A DNA stretch of 64,000 nucleotides from Nitrosospira multiformis (GCF_900111585.1 NZ_FOHI01000011.1:19316-83315); one strand, 5' to 3'; counted from the stretch's first letter, positions 1-11,095 are shown. Numbers and translations are program-made. The notes: generated by a model from the sequence alone, not told the origin.

Positions 1-1
1 G

Positions 2-3000
2 CTGCTCGACGGTGCGATGGGGACCATGATCCAGAGCCACAAGCTTGGCGAAAAGGACTATCGCGGGGAGCGCTTTGCCGATTTTCCGCATGACCTCCGG
101 GGCAACAACGATCTCCTGACGCTCACCCAGCCGCAGGTGATCCGTTCCATTCATGAAGCCTATCTGGAGGCAGGCGCAGACATCGTCGAAACCAACACTT
201 TCAATTCCACCTCGGCCTCGATGGGCGACTACCACATGCAGGACCTGGTGTATGAGCTCAACTTTGCCGGGGCCAGGCTGGCAAAGGAAGCAGCTCAAGC
301 GATGGAGGCAAAGACGCCCGAGAAGCCGCGCTTTGTCGCGGGCGTGCTGGGCCCGACCACCAAAACCGCTTCGATTTCCCCCGACGTGAACGACCCCGGC
401 TTTCGCGGCATCACATTCGACCAACTGGTGGAGGATTATTCCGAATCCATTCGCGGGCTGCTCGACGGTGGAGCTGATATCCTGCTGGTGGAAACCATAT
501 TCGATACCCTCAATGCGAAGGCGGCGCTGTTTGCCATAGACCGGTATTTCGAAACGCATCAGGTGCGTGTTCCCATCATGATTTCGGCCACGATAACGGA
601 TGCTTCGGGGCGCACGCTTTCCGGCCAGACGCCGGAAGCATTCTGGAACTCCGTATCTCATGCCCGTCCGTTGTCCGTAGGACTCAACTGCGCTTTGGGG
701 GCGGAACTGATGCGCCCTTATGTCGAGGAGCTTTCCAGGGTAGCAGGCGTGTATGTGAGTGCTCACCCTAATGCAGGCCTGCCTAATCCGCTGGCGGAGA
801 CGGGCTATGACGAATCCCCGGAATATACTGCAGGGTTGATCAAAGGGTATGCGCAATCCGGTTTTGTGAATATCGTGGGCGGTTGCTGCGGCACCACGCC
901 TGCGCATATCAAAGCCATTGCAGACGCCGTTGGGAGTATCCCCCCTCGGGCCGTGCCGGATATTCCAAAGAAGCTTCGTCTTTCCGGTCTTGAACCGCTC
1001 AACATCGGTGACGACTCCCTGTTTGTAAACGTCGGGGAGCGGACCAACGTCACCGGTTCGAAAGCCTTTGCCCGCCTGATACTCGGCAACAACTATGCGG
1101 AAGCACTGAGCGTCGGACGCAGCCAGGTCGAGAATGGGGCGCAGATCATCGACATCAACATGGACGAGGCGATGCTCGATTCGCAGAAGGCGATGGTTAC
1201 TTTCCTGAATCTCGTCGCCGCGGAGCCGGATATCAGCCGTGTGCCGATCATGATCGATTCCAGCAAGTGGTCGGTCATTGAAGCCGGGCTGAAGTGCGTA
1301 CAGGGCAAGCCTATCATCAACTCCATCAGCCTCAAGGAAGGTGAAGCCGAATTCATCGAACATGCGAAACTCGCGCGGCGTTATGGCGCTGCGGTCATCG
1401 TGATGGCATTCGACGAGACCGGCCAGGCGGACACTCTGGCGCGTAAGGTGGAGATTTGCACGCGCTGCTACCGCATTCTCGTTGATCAGGTTGGCTTCCC
1501 TCCTGAGGACATCATCTTTGATCCGAATATCTTTGCAATCGCCACCGGCATCGACGAACATAATAATTACGGGGTGGATTTCATCGAAGCGACCCATGCC
1601 ATCAAGGAGAAGCTGCCGTATGCGAAAGTGAGCGGCGGCGTTTCGAATGTTTCCTTCTCCTTCCGCGGCAATGAGCCGGTGCGGGAGGCGATCCACACCG
1701 CCTTCCTCTACCACGCCGTTCGCGCCGGGATGACGATGGGCATCGTGAACGCCGGTCAGCTCGGCGTTTATTCCGATATTCCCAAGGACCTGCTGGAACG
1801 GGTCGAGGATGTATTGCTCAACCGCACCCTTCCGGGAGACGGAGAGGCTACCGCCACCGAGCGCCTGGTGGAATTTGCCGAAAGCTTCAAGGGACAAAGC
1901 AAGGAAAGCACCGAAGACCTTGCCTGGCGGAACGGTTCGCTGCAGGAGCGGCTGACCCATGCCCTAGTCAAGGGGATTACGACCTATATTGTGGAAGACA
2001 CCGAGGCAGTCCGGCAGGAAATAGCCGCACAGGGCGGACGTCCGATCCAGGTGATCGAAGGGCCCTTGATGAATGGCATGAGCGTTGTCGGCGATCTGTT
2101 CGGATCAGGCAAGATGTTCCTGCCCCAGGTGGTGAAATCGGCGCGCGTGATGAAACAGGCTGTAGCGCACCTGCTGCCGTTCATCGAGGCGGAAAAGAAG
2201 CTGCTTGGCGATTCCAAAGCCAAGGGCAAGATTGTCATCGCCACCGTCAAGGGCGATGTGCATGACATTGGCAAAAATATCGTCACCGTGGTGCTCCAGT
2301 GCAACAATTATGAAGTGGTGAACATGGGGGTGATGGTCCCCAGTGCCAAAATTCTGGAGACAGCGCGACGTGAAAACGCGGATATGATCGGGCTTTCAGG
2401 GTTGATTACGCCTTCCCTGGAAGAAATGGCGCATGTGGCAAAGGAGATGGAGCGGGAAGGTTTTACCATCCCGCTATTGATTGGCGGAGCCACCACTTCG
2501 CGCGTGCACACGGCGGTGAAGGTGGCGCCCAAATACAGCGGGGTCACCGTGTGGGTGCCGGATGCCAGCCGCGCGGTCGGCGTGTGCAGCAATCTGTTGT
2601 CGGAGGATTTACGGGCGGACTATATTCAACAAATCCAGACCGAGTATGAGAGGGTACGGGCGCAGCATAAAAACAAGAAAGGGCCCGCGCCGATGCTATC
2701 CATTGCGGACGCCCGCAAGAACGCCTTCAAAACGGATTGGAAAACCTACTCCCCTCCTTCCCCGGGTTTTACCGGTGTCCGGTCCTTGCGAAATTACCCC
2801 CTGGAAAAACTGGTCCCTTTCATAGACTGGACGCCGTTCTTTCAGGCATGGGAGCTGTCGGGACGTTTCCCAGCCATCCTGGAGGATGAGGTGGTCGGCG
2901 AGGCCGCCAGCAATCTCTACCGCGATGCGCAGGTGATGCTGAAAAAGATCGTGGAGCAGAAATGGCTTACAGCAAATGCCGTATTCGGCCTGTTTCCAGC

Positions 3001-3676
3001 CAATACGGTCAACAGTGACGATATCGAAATCTATACGGACAAAGCTCGCGAGCGGATAGCGATGACCTTCCACAACCTGCGCCAGCAGACCATGAAACCG
3101 GACGGCAAGCCCAACCTGTGCCTGGCGGATTTCATTGCCCCCAGGGAAAGCGGCATTGCCGACACTATCGGCGCGTTCGCGGTAACTGCGGGAATGGGCA
3201 TCGAGGCAAAGTTAAAGGTGTTCGAGGAGGCGCATGACGATTACAGTGCAATTATCCTGAAAGCGCTAGCGGATCGTCTGGCGGAAGCTTTTGCGGAGCA
3301 CATGCACTGGCGGATACGGCGTGAATTCTGGGGCTTTGTCAAAGATGAAAACCTGAGCAACGAGCAACTGGTTGCGGAAGAATATCAGGGCATTCGCCCC
3401 GCGCCGGGCTACCCGGCCTGTCCGGATCACACCGAGAAGGGCCCCTTGTTTGAAATGCTGAAAGCGCCTGAAAATGCGGGCATTATCGTGACTGAATCCT
3501 TTGCCATGGTACCCACGGCCGCGGTATCAGGCTTTTACTTTTCCCACCCGGAAGCCAGGTATTTCGCAGTCGGCAAGATCGCCAAGGATCAGGTGGAGGA
3601 TTACGCCAGACGCAAGGGCTGGACACTGGAAGAAACGGAGACGTGGCTGGCGCCTGTTCTGGCGTATGAAAGATAG
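2..3676 (+). CDS. metH: Cobalamin-dependent methionine synthase, 5' end cut by window
   Basis: It transfers the methyl group of 5-methyl-THF to homocysteine through cobalamin. The frame is open from base 2 ([11 protein letters not shown], the usual MetH N-terminus), so roughly 15-20 residues lie outside the window. Counting from the ATG at 17, the zinc/homocysteine domain shows LNCALGA near residue 222 and GGCCGTTP near 288. The pterin domain starts at [15 protein letters not shown] near 335. The B12 domain has GDVHDIGKN, containing the cobalt-ligand motif DxHxxG, near 747. The C-terminal activation domain ends the protein with [10 protein letters not shown] near 1172. About 1,235 residues matches the full-length family. 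A B12-binding periplasmic protein at 33.5 kb fits a B12-using cell. Confidence 0.97.
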   Translation: MLDGAMGTMIQSHKLGEKDYRGERFADFPHDLRGNNDLLTLTQPQVIRSIHEAYLEAGADIVETNTFNSTSASMGDYHMQDLVYELNFAGARLAKEAAQAMEAKTPEKPRFVAGVLGPTTKTASISPDVNDPGFRGITFDQLVEDYSESIRGLLDGGADILLVETIFDTLNAKAALFAIDRYFETHQVRVPIMISATITDASGRTLSGQTPEAFWNSVSHARPLSVGLNCALGAELMRPYVEELSRVAGVYVSAHPNAGLPNPLAETGYDESPEYTAGLIKGYAQSGFVNIVGGCCGTTPAHIKAIADAVGSIPPRAVPDIPKKLRLSGLEPLNIGDDSLFVNVGERTNVTGSKAFARLILGNNYAEALSVGRSQVENGAQIIDINMDEAMLDSQKAMVTFLNLVAAEPDISRVPIMIDSSKWSVIEAGLKCVQGKPIINSISLKEGEAEFIEHAKLARRYGAAVIVMAFDETGQADTLARKVEICTRCYRILVDQVGFPPEDIIFDPNIFAIATGIDEHNNYGVDFIEATHAIKEKLPYAKVSGGVSNVSFSFRGNEPVREAIHTAFLYHAVRAGMTMGIVNAGQLGVYSDIPKDLLERVEDVLLNRTLPGDGEATATERLVEFAESFKGQSKESTEDLAWRNGSLQERLTHALVKGITTYIVEDTEAVRQEIAAQGGRPIQVIEGPLMNGMSVVGDLFGSGKMFLPQVVKSARVMKQAVAHLLPFIEAEKKLLGDSKAKGKIVIATVKGDVHDIGKNIVTVVLQCNNYEVVNMGVMVPSAKILETARRENADMIGLSGLITPSLEEMAHVAKEMEREGFTIPLLIGGATTSRVHTAVKVAPKYSGVTVWVPDASRAVGVCSNLLSEDLRADYIQQIQTEYERVRAQHKNKKGPAPMLSIADARKNAFKTDWKTYSPPSPGFTGVRSLRNYPLEKLVPFIDWTPFFQAWELSGRFPAILEDEVVGEAASNLYRDAQVMLKKIVEQKWLTANAVFGLFPANTVNSDDIEIYTDKARERIAMTFHNLRQQTMKPDGKPNLCLADFIAPRESGIADTIGAFAVTAGMGIEAKLKVFEEAHDDYSAIILKALADRLAEAFAEHMHWRIRREFWGFVKDENLSNEQLVAEEYQGIRPAPGYPACPDHTEKGPLFEMLKAPENAGIIVTESFAMVPTAAVSGFYFSHPEARYFAVGKIAKDQVEDYARRKGWTLEETETWLAPVLAYER

Positions 3677-3780
3677 CCGTATGCTCGCAACTCTCTCATA
3701 TTCTTGATCTCGTAATACACTACCTGGACTGCTTATCACCGCCCGGACGGCGTAGGCATGAAGGATCTGGATCAAGGCAT

Positions 3781-4100
3781 GTGGGCAGGGATGATAGTGT
3801 TGCTGCTGACATCAACAGCGCCCGCCAAGCGGTAGGAGGGTTCAGCGGGAATGAGCCGTATTTTCCTCATCCCTTTATCGCCGGCCTTGATGGAGCTAAC
3901 TTGACCGATCTCAATTCCACTTTCATTTACCTGATGATAATGTAATTTTTCGGGGTGGTACTGCCATCAATAACGTAGGTCAGCTTATTGCTGGCACCAT
4001 TCCGGAGCCGGAGAATTATGCGCTCCTAGTCAATGACGGAGTTGATAGCTTCTCCGATAGAATCACGAGAAATCTGCCTTATCCGACCACTGATTTCTAA
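3781..4100 (+). pseudogene. Decayed HAF-repeat / PEP-CTERM exported protein
   Basis: Two reading frames join to give one recognisable protein tail. The first frame (3781-3936) reads AADINSARQAVGGFSG and then HPFIAGLDGANLTDLNS, the pattern of HAF extracellular repeats (INxxGQxVG, haFl, mtDLn). The second frame (from about 3903) reads GTAINNVGQLIAGTIPEPEN followed by YALL, another HAF repeat running into a PEP-CTERM sorting motif. The hydrophobic helix and basic tail that should follow PEP are missing and replaced by unrelated sequence to a stop at 4098. No start codon or RBS was found. It is a frameshifted, C-terminally damaged relic directly downstream of metH. Confidence 0.6.
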
Positions 4101-4127
4101 ACTCCATTAACTCTTACGGAGAATGGG

Positions 4128-5066
4128 ATGTTCGGCAATGCTAAACAAAGCAAAAAAAATGAAGTCATGCTTAGTAACGCCACGTCGAATACCGGTAAGA
4201 CCGGCTTCTTTGATTCGGCTGAAAGCGAGAGGCTCGAACATGAACGCTGGAAGGTTGCCATGGATGCAAACTCGGTGTTGGGCGCGATTACGAAAGGCAC
4301 TCTTGAACAACTGGGTCAATTGATTCGGAACATCGAAAGATTGGTCGGGTTATTGGATGAGTGCCCAATCTCAGCAGGTTTGGAGTCTGAGTGGAATGAT
4401 GAGTACTATGAAAAAGTATCCGAGCTGGCGCGAGAAATAGAAGCGCTTGCGTACAGTACTCGAATTCCGCAGCCCCTTATTCCATTTACCGGATTCTACG
4501 ATACGCTCGGGATTAAAACATATGCCTATGTATCGTTTCTTCATAGTCTTCGTGCAGATCGCTCGACGTGGCTCCCCCGTCCTGAAGGTTATTTCGGAAA
4601 CATCGAAGCATTAAAGTTTCCGGATCAGCTCATTACTTTCCATCAAAGAGTGTACGAGATTTATGATCGCTGGACGATGGTTGGGGATTTACGCCAAGCA
4701 GCGGGCAAGCCGAGTGGATATACGCTATCAAAACGGTTTGATGAGCATCAGGTTGAAGAACTCAGTAAGACTCCCCGGCTTCGCAGAATGCTTGAAAGTG
4801 CTCTTAAAGAGGCGTTTACCGATGCTGATCAAAAGGAACTTCTAGGGGAAATAACGAATGCAGCGGTTGTGTACGCAAAGGATTTTCGCTTGGAACTCCA
4901 TGGCATCGCCTCGGTTCTGGTATGGATCGAGGCTGCTAAGCATTATGCCCATACCGGCGATAATGCGCCCAGAATGCAGCATTTTGCTTTGGAGCATGAG
5001 CTTGCGAAGGTGTGGGATGCAGGAAGAGTTCAGGAAATCCATTCTCAATCATGCAAGAGTCGATAA
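4128..5066 (+). CDS. Hypothetical protein, 312 aa
   Basis: I do not recognise this family. The ATG at 4128 follows a GGAG Shine-Dalgarno sequence by 6 bases. The protein is soluble and acidic to neutral, rich in charged helices (for example RNIERLVGLLDE and ELAREIEALAYS), with no signal peptide and no membrane segment. Its base composition is visibly more AT-rich than the neighbouring metH and spoT, which suggests separate ancestry. It stands alone between a pseudogene and a convergent SRAP gene (18-bp gap), so context gives no function. Confidence 0.7.
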   Translation: MFGNAKQSKKNEVMLSNATSNTGKTGFFDSAESERLEHERWKVAMDANSVLGAITKGTLEQLGQLIRNIERLVGLLDECPISAGLESEWNDEYYEKVSELAREIEALAYSTRIPQPLIPFTGFYDTLGIKTYAYVSFLHSLRADRSTWLPRPEGYFGNIEALKFPDQLITFHQRVYEIYDRWTMVGDLRQAAGKPSGYTLSKRFDEHQVEELSKTPRLRRMLESALKEAFTDADQKELLGEITNAAVVYAKDFRLELHGIASVLVWIEAAKHYAHTGDNAPRMQHFALEHELAKVWDAGRVQEIHSQSCKSR

Positions 5067-5083
5067 TCTGATTGTCTTTAATT

Positions 5084-5782
5084 TTAATTTGTGCCAAAAA
5101 AGTCTCCCTCTTGTTCTGAAATCAACGGACGAAACAATTCCTCCCCCTGATTCACTACCTTACCCACCGCCTGTGTTACAGGCCATGCTTGTATCCTGTT
5201 CTCATCACAGGGCTTGAGCAGGGATAGCAGGATCTCATCCGTCCTCAGGTCCGGGTCAAGCCATGTATCCCAGGCATCCTTTGAAAGTATGACTGGCATC
5301 CGATCATGGATCGGTTGCATCAGCGCATTGCACTCGGTCGTGATGATGGCGCAACTCTCTTTTGCTTCTCCCGTATCGGTGACCCAGGTTTCGTATATGC
5401 CGGCAAACGAAAATGGTGTGCCGTCCCGGCTGGATATAAAATACGGCTGCTTGCGCCGGCCCTCCGTTTTCCATTCGAAGAACCCGGAAGCGGGGATCAA
5501 GCAACGCCTCTGGCGGAAGGACTGTCTGAATGCAGGTTTTTCGGCCACCGTTTCTGCCCTGGCATTATTCAATACCGGCAGCTTCTTCACATCCTTGATC
5601 CAGTAAGGAATGAGGCCCCAGCGCATCATGGAGCCCATGCGGCCACTGTCAGTATCGCGTATGGCGAGTATTTCCATGGTGGGCGCAATGTTGTAGCGGG
5701 GTTTCAGTTCCGGCATGAATGAAGCATGGTACCACTCCGTCAATACAGGATCAGGATGATTCAAGCCGTAGCGTCCACACAT
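5084..5782 (-). CDS. SRAP (HMCES/YedK) family abasic-site protein
   Basis: The family covalently traps abasic sites in single-stranded DNA and protects them, using an N-terminal Cys exposed after Met removal. The sequence starts MCGRYG, so the catalytic Cys2 is present. NNARAET near residue 73 carries the conserved Asn, SGFFEWK near 100 is the family signature with its Glu, and HDRMPVIL near 158 carries the conserved His. The length of 232 aa is typical of E. coli YedK-like proteins. It is transcribed alone, convergent with the hypothetical gene at 4128. Confidence 0.92.
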   Translation of the reverse strand: MCGRYGLNHPDPVLTEWYHASFMPELKPRYNIAPTMEILAIRDTDSGRMGSMMRWGLIPYWIKDVKKLPVLNNARAETVAEKPAFRQSFRQRRCLIPASGFFEWKTEGRRKQPYFISSRDGTPFSFAGIYETWVTDTGEAKESCAIITTECNALMQPIHDRMPVILSKDAWDTWLDPDLRTDEILLSLLKPCDENRIQAWPVTQAVGKVVNQGEELFRPLISEQEGDFFGTN

Positions 5783-5960
5783 TTTCAGCTATCCTTCCGA
5801 GACAGGTTACACTTTTTTCTATTGCATCAGGCCGCATCCCATGGCAAACATTCTGCTCCTTGGGTTCATGACTTCCCCCTGCCTCGCCTTCATAGGGGCT
5901 TCAATCCCCGCTCCGTTATGCGGGTCCGGGGAGAGAAAACAAGCTTGCTCGCCGTTCTTG

Positions 5961-8123
5961 TCACTCCTTCACGCGGCTGATCTTTGCCACTTCAGGAATT
6001 CGCCTCAAACTGCGAATCACCTGTGCCAGATGATGGCGGTTGCGTACCTGTAAGACGAAATTCATGTTGGTATATGTGCCATCACCCTCCATGGCGACAT
6101 TATCGATATTGGAATCCGCATCAGCGATGGCTGCCGCCACCCTGGCTAGTACTCCTCGCTGGTTGGCCACCATCAGCTTGATACCCACTTCGAACTGCCG
6201 GTCGATGTCCTTACCCCAGGCCACATCCAGCCAATTGTCCGAACTGCCCTTGTTTTTGGTTACTGCCGGACAGTCATCGGTGTGGATCACGAGCCCCTGA
6301 TCTTTCTTGATAAACGCTATAACCGGGTCACCGGGAATGGGTCGGCAGCACCTGGCAAATTGTACGGCCATGCCCTCGGTACCGAGTATCGTGATAACAT
6401 CCGTAGTTCCGCTTGCGCCGAGAGTGGATTCGCCGGGTGAAGCCGCAAGCCGCCGTGCAATCACTGCCGGTAAATGCTTGCCCAAGCCCATATCCGCCAG
6501 CAAATCGGTTCTGGATTTGGCGCCGCTTTCACGCGTCAGTTTCTCCCATTGCGCCTCGCTGATCGTCTGCGGATCGACCTTGAGCGTGGCGAATGCCTGA
6601 TTCAACAGGCGCTCCCCGAGTTTCGCCGATTCATCGTATTGCATGGTCTTGAGAAAACGCCGGATATGCGAGCGTGCCTTACCGGTAACGACGTAATTCA
6701 GCCAGGCCGGATTAGGCTTGGCATGGGATGCGGTCACAATTTCCACCCGGTCTCCGCTTCTGAGCACTGTGCGCAGCGGCGCATTCTCCCCGCTTATTTT
6801 TGCCGCAACACAACAATCGCCGATGTCCGTATGCACCGCATAGGCGAAATCCACTGCGGTCGACCCCTTGGGCAGTGCCAGTATCTCGCCCTGGGGCGTA
6901 AAGACATAGACCTCACCCGGGAACAGGTCAACCTTGATGTGTTCCAGAAATTCCAGCGAATCGGTGGAATCACTCATGGTTTCGAGCAGGCTCTGCAACC
7001 ACTGATGGGTTTTCATGTTCAAATCGTTCAGATCCGCATCGGAACTCTTGTAGAGCCAGTGCGAGGCAACGCCCGCCTCTGCAATCCGATGCATTTCCGG
7101 TGTCCGGATCTGGATTTCGATCGGCGTGCCGTAAGGCCCCCACAAGGTGCTGTGCAGGGACTGGTAGCCGTTGGCCTTGGGGATGGCGATGTAATCCTTG
7201 AATTTTCCGGGAATGGGATTGTAGAGGCTGTGCAGTGCGCCCAGCGCGATGTAGCACGAAGCCACGTCCTTTACGATGATGCGAAAACCATAGATATCCA
7301 GAATCTCGGAAAACGAAAGATGCTTCTCCACCATCTTCTTGTAGATGCTGTAGAGCTGTTTCTCACGGCCGGTTACTTCTGCATCCAACCCTGCGGTCTT
7401 CAGGCGCTGCTTCATGGTCTCGAGAATTTTCGTCACCATTTCGCGGCGGTTTCCGCGCGCCGCCCTGGTGGCGTTGGTCAGAACCCGATAGCGCCTCGGA
7501 TACAGGTAACGGAAGCTTAAATCCTGTAATTCATGGTAAATATTGTTGAGTCCTAGCCGATTGGCGATAGGTGCGTAGATTTCCATGGTTTCACGCGCGA
7601 TACGCCGCTTTTTCTCCGGCCGCATGGCCTCCAGCGTGCGCATATTGTGCAACCGATCCGCCAGCTTGATGAGGATGACGCGTACATCCCGCGCCATTGC
7701 CAGCAGCATTTTGCGGAAATTCTCCGCTTGCGCATCCGCGTGGCTCTGGAATTCGATCTTGTCCAGCTTGGAAACACCGTCCACCAGTTCCGCGACCGAC
7801 TTGCCAAAGCGATCCCCGATTTCGGCTTTGGAAACATGTGTATCTTCCATTACGTCGTGCAGCAGCGCTGCCGCCAGCGTCTGGCTGTCGAGGCGCAGTT
7901 TGCCCAGAATGCTGGCTACTGCGAGGGGATGAGAGATATAAGGTTCGCCGGATTGGCGGAATTGACCCGAGTGGGCGCTCTGACTGAAGAGATAGGCGTT
8001 CTGAAGCTCGGATACGTCTTCCCGCGTGAGATAGCTGGAGAGTTCGTGAAAAAGGAAACTCGCCTCAGGCAAAGTAGCAGAAGAACTGGACAGACCTCGC
8101 GCCTGCATCGTCATTTCCTTCAT
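5961..8123 (-). CDS. spoT: Bifunctional (p)ppGpp synthetase/hydrolase
   Basis: This is the long RelA/SpoT homologue that makes and degrades the stringent-response alarmone. The N-terminal HD hydrolase domain is intact (SHPLAVASIL, LLHDVMEDTH near residue 90). The synthetase domain carries DIYGFRIIV and FKDYIAIPKANGYQSLH (about 260-345). A TGS domain begins at VYVFTPQGE near 405. A C-terminal ACT domain contains NQRGVLARVAAAIADADSNI. The intact HD motif favours SpoT over a hydrolase-dead RelA. The start is uncertain, since ATGs at 8123, 8114 and 8108 are close together. It is the last gene of a gmk-rpoZ-spoT unit, the arrangement known in E. coli. Confidence 0.95.
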   Translation of the reverse strand: MKEMTMQARGLSSSSATLPEASFLFHELSSYLTREDVSELQNAYLFSQSAHSGQFRQSGEPYISHPLAVASILGKLRLDSQTLAAALLHDVMEDTHVSKAEIGDRFGKSVAELVDGVSKLDKIEFQSHADAQAENFRKMLLAMARDVRVILIKLADRLHNMRTLEAMRPEKKRRIARETMEIYAPIANRLGLNNIYHELQDLSFRYLYPRRYRVLTNATRAARGNRREMVTKILETMKQRLKTAGLDAEVTGREKQLYSIYKKMVEKHLSFSEILDIYGFRIIVKDVASCYIALGALHSLYNPIPGKFKDYIAIPKANGYQSLHSTLWGPYGTPIEIQIRTPEMHRIAEAGVASHWLYKSSDADLNDLNMKTHQWLQSLLETMSDSTDSLEFLEHIKVDLFPGEVYVFTPQGEILALPKGSTAVDFAYAVHTDIGDCCVAAKISGENAPLRTVLRSGDRVEIVTASHAKPNPAWLNYVVTGKARSHIRRFLKTMQYDESAKLGERLLNQAFATLKVDPQTISEAQWEKLTRESGAKSRTDLLADMGLGKHLPAVIARRLAASPGESTLGASGTTDVITILGTEGMAVQFARCCRPIPGDPVIAFIKKDQGLVIHTDDCPAVTKNKGSSDNWLDVAWGKDIDRQFEVGIKLMVANQRGVLARVAAAIADADSNIDNVAMEGDGTYTNMNFVLQVRNRHHLAQVIRSLRRIPEVAKISRVKE

Positions 8124-8240
8124 TTCATTCCATCAACATACGTTTCGGAATAGCGGTATCCTCATTTGATGATTGATCGTCAGTTTACTTGTTACGCAAT
8201 GAAACCGGTTTTTTTACATCCCCGGTAGCGCTTGAACGCT

Positions 8241-8447
8241 CTAAAGGGTTCCAGTCGTGAGGATATCCGTTCCAACCAGGCCTTGTGAAATTTCCCGCAG
8301 CGCAATCACGGTGGGTTTATCCCGCGACGGTTCCACCATCGGGCTTCCGCCCACTGAAAGCTGGCGCGCCCGAATGGTTGCAACGAGGGTCATATCGAAG
8401 CGATTGGGAATTCTTTTCAGACAATCGTCAACAGTGATGCGTGCCAT
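8241..8447 (-). CDS. rpoZ: RNA polymerase omega subunit
   Basis: This small subunit helps assemble RNA polymerase and, in proteobacteria, contributes to the ppGpp binding site. The 68-residue protein begins [19 protein letters not shown], the canonical omega N-terminus, and continues with VATIRARQL and the ALREI segment. It is shorter than E. coli omega (91 aa) but within the range for betaproteobacteria. It lies between gmk and spoT on the same strand, which fits co-expression of a ppGpp target and its synthetase. Confidence 0.95.
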   Translation of the reverse strand: MARITVDDCLKRIPNRFDMTLVATIRARQLSVGGSPMVEPSRDKPTVIALREISQGLVGTDILTTGTL

Positions 8448-8628
8448 GATTTCCTTTACCAGGATATAAGGAAATTACAGTATAGAGTGTCTGGTTGTGG
8501 AAAGGCAACCCGGGGAACATTTCAAGCACTTCATTTTGCACGACAAAGGTACATGCCGTTGCTACCGCTGATGGTTCTATGAAACTTCTGGGGGAGGCGG
8601 AGGTAGGGAGTCTGCGTGCTTGTCCGGT

Positions 8629-9261
8629 TTATAAAACGGACGTGCGGGTGAGTTGTGCCAGCAGACCATGGTGACGGACAAGCTGCTTCGCCGTTTTCAG
8701 GCGCTCCGCCTGTATGATACATTTCAGATCCTGCAACGCCCTGTCCAGCTTGTCGTTGATGATGATGTAATTATACCCTCCCGCATGACTCAACTCCTCA
8801 CGCGCCGCTGCCAGCCGGCGACTGATCGCTTCGAGGCTGTCCTGGGCTCGATGGCGCAAGCGCATTTCCAGTACTTCGAGTGATGGCGGCAGAACAAAAA
8901 TGCCCACCGCTACGGGGAAAACCGCGCGCACCTGACGCGCGCCCTGACTGTCTATTTCCAGCAGAATGTCGCGCCCCGACATCATGGTTTCATTGATCCA
9001 CTTTTTCGAGGTGCCGTAGAAATTCCCATAGAGTTCCGCGCTTTCCAGGAACTCGTCCTCTTGCAGTTTCTGCTCGAATACTTGACGCGTTACAAAATGA
9101 TAATCACGTCCGTCCATTTCTTCGGGGCGAGGCTGCCGTGAGGTATATGAAATGGACAGGCTGAGGTCGATATCCGTTTGCAGCAGTGCCTTGACCAGAC
9201 TGGTCTTGCCAGCTCCCGACGGCGCGCTGATGATATATAGAGTACCCGGCGTTGTAGTCAT
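8629..9261 (-). CDS. gmk: Guanylate kinase
   Basis: It phosphorylates GMP to GDP. The P-loop SAPSGAGKTS is at residues 11-20, the GMP-binding region SYTSRQPRPEEMDGRDYHFV follows near 38, and DILLEIDSQGARQVR near 96 is the family signature. A length of 210 aa is standard. It is the first gene of gmk-rpoZ-spoT on the minus strand, with 181 bases before rpoZ, so rpoZ may have its own promoter. Confidence 0.96.
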   Translation of the reverse strand: MTTTPGTLYIISAPSGAGKTSLVKALLQTDIDLSLSISYTSRQPRPEEMDGRDYHFVTRQVFEQKLQEDEFLESAELYGNFYGTSKKWINETMMSGRDILLEIDSQGARQVRAVFPVAVGIFVLPPSLEVLEMRLRHRAQDSLEAISRRLAAAREELSHAGGYNYIIINDKLDRALQDLKCIIQAERLKTAKQLVRHHGLLAQLTRTSVL

Positions 9262-9432
9262 TGGTTAGGCCTGCTGAAATCCCTCTTCAGCAATACGTGT
9301 TGTTACGGTTTTTTGTTTTTGATTGAGCTCGCGCTCTTTCCGAAGGCTTCCGGCTGGAAGGGTCGAAAGCAGAGTGTAACAGCTTCCACAACTCAAGGAG
9401 TTTCAGGATTTCACCCGCCTCTACCCCTTCAA

Positions 9433-9873
9433 CTAGCCCAAGGCCTGGGATCGCGTCCAGCGCACGATATCCTGGGTTGTCATTGCGCCCGCCTGTCGTG
9501 CAAGCTCCCGACCGCCCTTGAACAGGATGAGTGTCGGAATACTGCGAATGCGGTACTGCGCGCCGACTGTTTGCTCCACATCGGTATTCACCTTCACGAG
9601 GCGAACATGGGGCTCAAGCAGAGCCGCCGCTTCTTTGAAGGCTGGCGCCATCATTTTGCAGGGTCCGCACCAGGGTGCCCAGAAATCGACCAGAACTGGA
9701 ACATCGTTTTTATTAATGTAGCGTGCGAAGGTTGAATCGGTTAATTCCAACGGCTGGCCGGCGAATATCGGCTGGTGGCATTGTCCGCAATTGGGCTGTT
9801 CGCCGAGGCGCGCAGCGGGGACACGGTTAATCGAGTGACAATGAGGGCAGACGAGATGCAGGGAATCACTCAT
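9433..9873 (-). CDS. trxC: Thioredoxin 2 with N-terminal zinc motif
   Basis: This cytoplasmic thiol-disulfide reductase carries the TrxC-specific zinc finger, CPHC near residue 9 and CGQC near 29, ahead of a standard thioredoxin fold. The active site is WCGPCKMMAP near 68-77. The conserved cis-proline segment RSIPTLILFKGG follows. The length of 146 aa agrees with TrxC (139 aa in E. coli). It lies upstream of gmk on the same strand, separated by 171 bases that show nothing recognisable. Confidence 0.95.
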   Translation of the reverse strand: MSDSLHLVCPHCHSINRVPAARLGEQPNCGQCHQPIFAGQPLELTDSTFARYINKNDVPVLVDFWAPWCGPCKMMAPAFKEAAALLEPHVRLVKVNTDVEQTVGAQYRIRSIPTLILFKGGRELARQAGAMTTQDIVRWTRSQALG

Positions 9874-10029
9874 AAGAATTTACACATATCATCCAATAAT
9901 AGCCGGTAAATCGAGTACTCTCGTTTTCAATTCAGGACGATGGCTATTTGTGTCGGGGATTCACGCGGTAGCGGCAAAAAAACATGATGCCAATGTTATT
10001 TATACATTCAACTACCGATTTTCCTGCAG

Positions 10030-10884
10030 CTATTCGATATTCTGCACCTGCTCCCGCATTTGCTCGATCAATACCTTGAGTTCCACCGAAATTTTCGACA
10101 CTTCCGCATCCACCGATTTCGCGCCGATGGTATTGGCTTCCCGATTGAGTTCCTGCATCAGAAAATCCAACCGCTTGCCGATCGCTCCGCCTTTCTCCAG
10201 AACGCGTTCTACTTCATCGAAGTGCGCCTGAAGGCGCGATAGTTCCTCATCCACATCGATCTTGCTGGCAAACAATGTCAATTCCTGGCGGATGCGCTCG
10301 TCATCACAATTTATCATGGCTTCACACAGCCGGGCTTTGAGCTTTTCCTGAAATGTCGCCAGTAAAGCAGGAATGCGTGGACTGACTTCGGATGCGAGCC
10401 GGCGCATATTGGCCAGGCGTTCCAGCAATATGGCTTTAAGTTTTGCACCTTCACGACCACGGGCAGCAGCCAGTTCGTCCACTGCCATATGCAGCAAGTC
10501 CATGCATGGCCCGAAAAGGTTCTCAGCGGAGGAGGATTCCGTCGCCAATATTCCGGGCCAACGAAGGACATCTGCCACTGCCAGGCCCCGAGCCTCAGGT
10601 AATACCGCTCTGACGGTACGGTCCAGTTCCAGCAATTTTTGCAACAAATCCGCATTAATATGCTGCAAATCTTCCGCGGGTGTAATCCGGGAAAAACTGA
10701 CGCGGCATTCGATTTTTCCACGCTTGAGGCGGGCGGTCAGAAATTCGCGCATTGCGGTTTCCAGCATGCGGAATTCGTCGGGAAGGCGAAACTGGATATC
10801 GAGATAACGGCTGTTGACCGAGCGAAGCTCGAGATTCAGCGATCCTTGTGGAAGTTCCTTCGCGACTACGGCATAGCCGGTCAT
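10030..10884 (-). CDS. yicC: YicC family protein
   Basis: YicC proteins are conserved endoribonuclease-related proteins; E. coli YicC has been tied to sRNA turnover. The family hallmark MTGYA is here at the ATG at 10884. A longer reading from 10923 adds 13 residues (MDDRVDKLAKIYS), but the family normally starts at or just before MTGYA. LRSVNSRYLDI near residue 20 and the C-terminal block around EVSKISVELKVLIEQMREQ are conserved. It is divergent from rph, with about 200 bases of shared upstream region. Confidence 0.9.
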   Translation of the reverse strand: MTGYAVVAKELPQGSLNLELRSVNSRYLDIQFRLPDEFRMLETAMREFLTARLKRGKIECRVSFSRITPAEDLQHINADLLQKLLELDRTVRAVLPEARGLAVADVLRWPGILATESSSAENLFGPCMDLLHMAVDELAAARGREGAKLKAILLERLANMRRLASEVSPRIPALLATFQEKLKARLCEAMINCDDERIRQELTLFASKIDVDEELSRLQAHFDEVERVLEKGGAIGKRLDFLMQELNREANTIGAKSVDAEVSKISVELKVLIEQMREQVQNIE

Positions 10885-11095
10885 GCTGTAGATCTTGGCT
10901 AACTTGTCCACTCGATCATCCACTCGAAGGTCCTTGATGCGTTAAAATTGTGGGACTAGGCATTATCGCATATCGTTGCTGCATATAAAGGAAACGAGTT
11001 GGTGTTTCCGTGCAGTCGAAAAGCGGTATGCATCGTTCGACTTATCCGGTAAATGTATCACCGCTCAGTTAATAGTGAAGGATATAGTACAACTT

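Noticed and set aside
6474..7520. 348-codon plus-strand open frame opposite spoT
   Set aside because: It is an antisense shadow of a strongly conserved gene, with the low-complexity composition expected of one.
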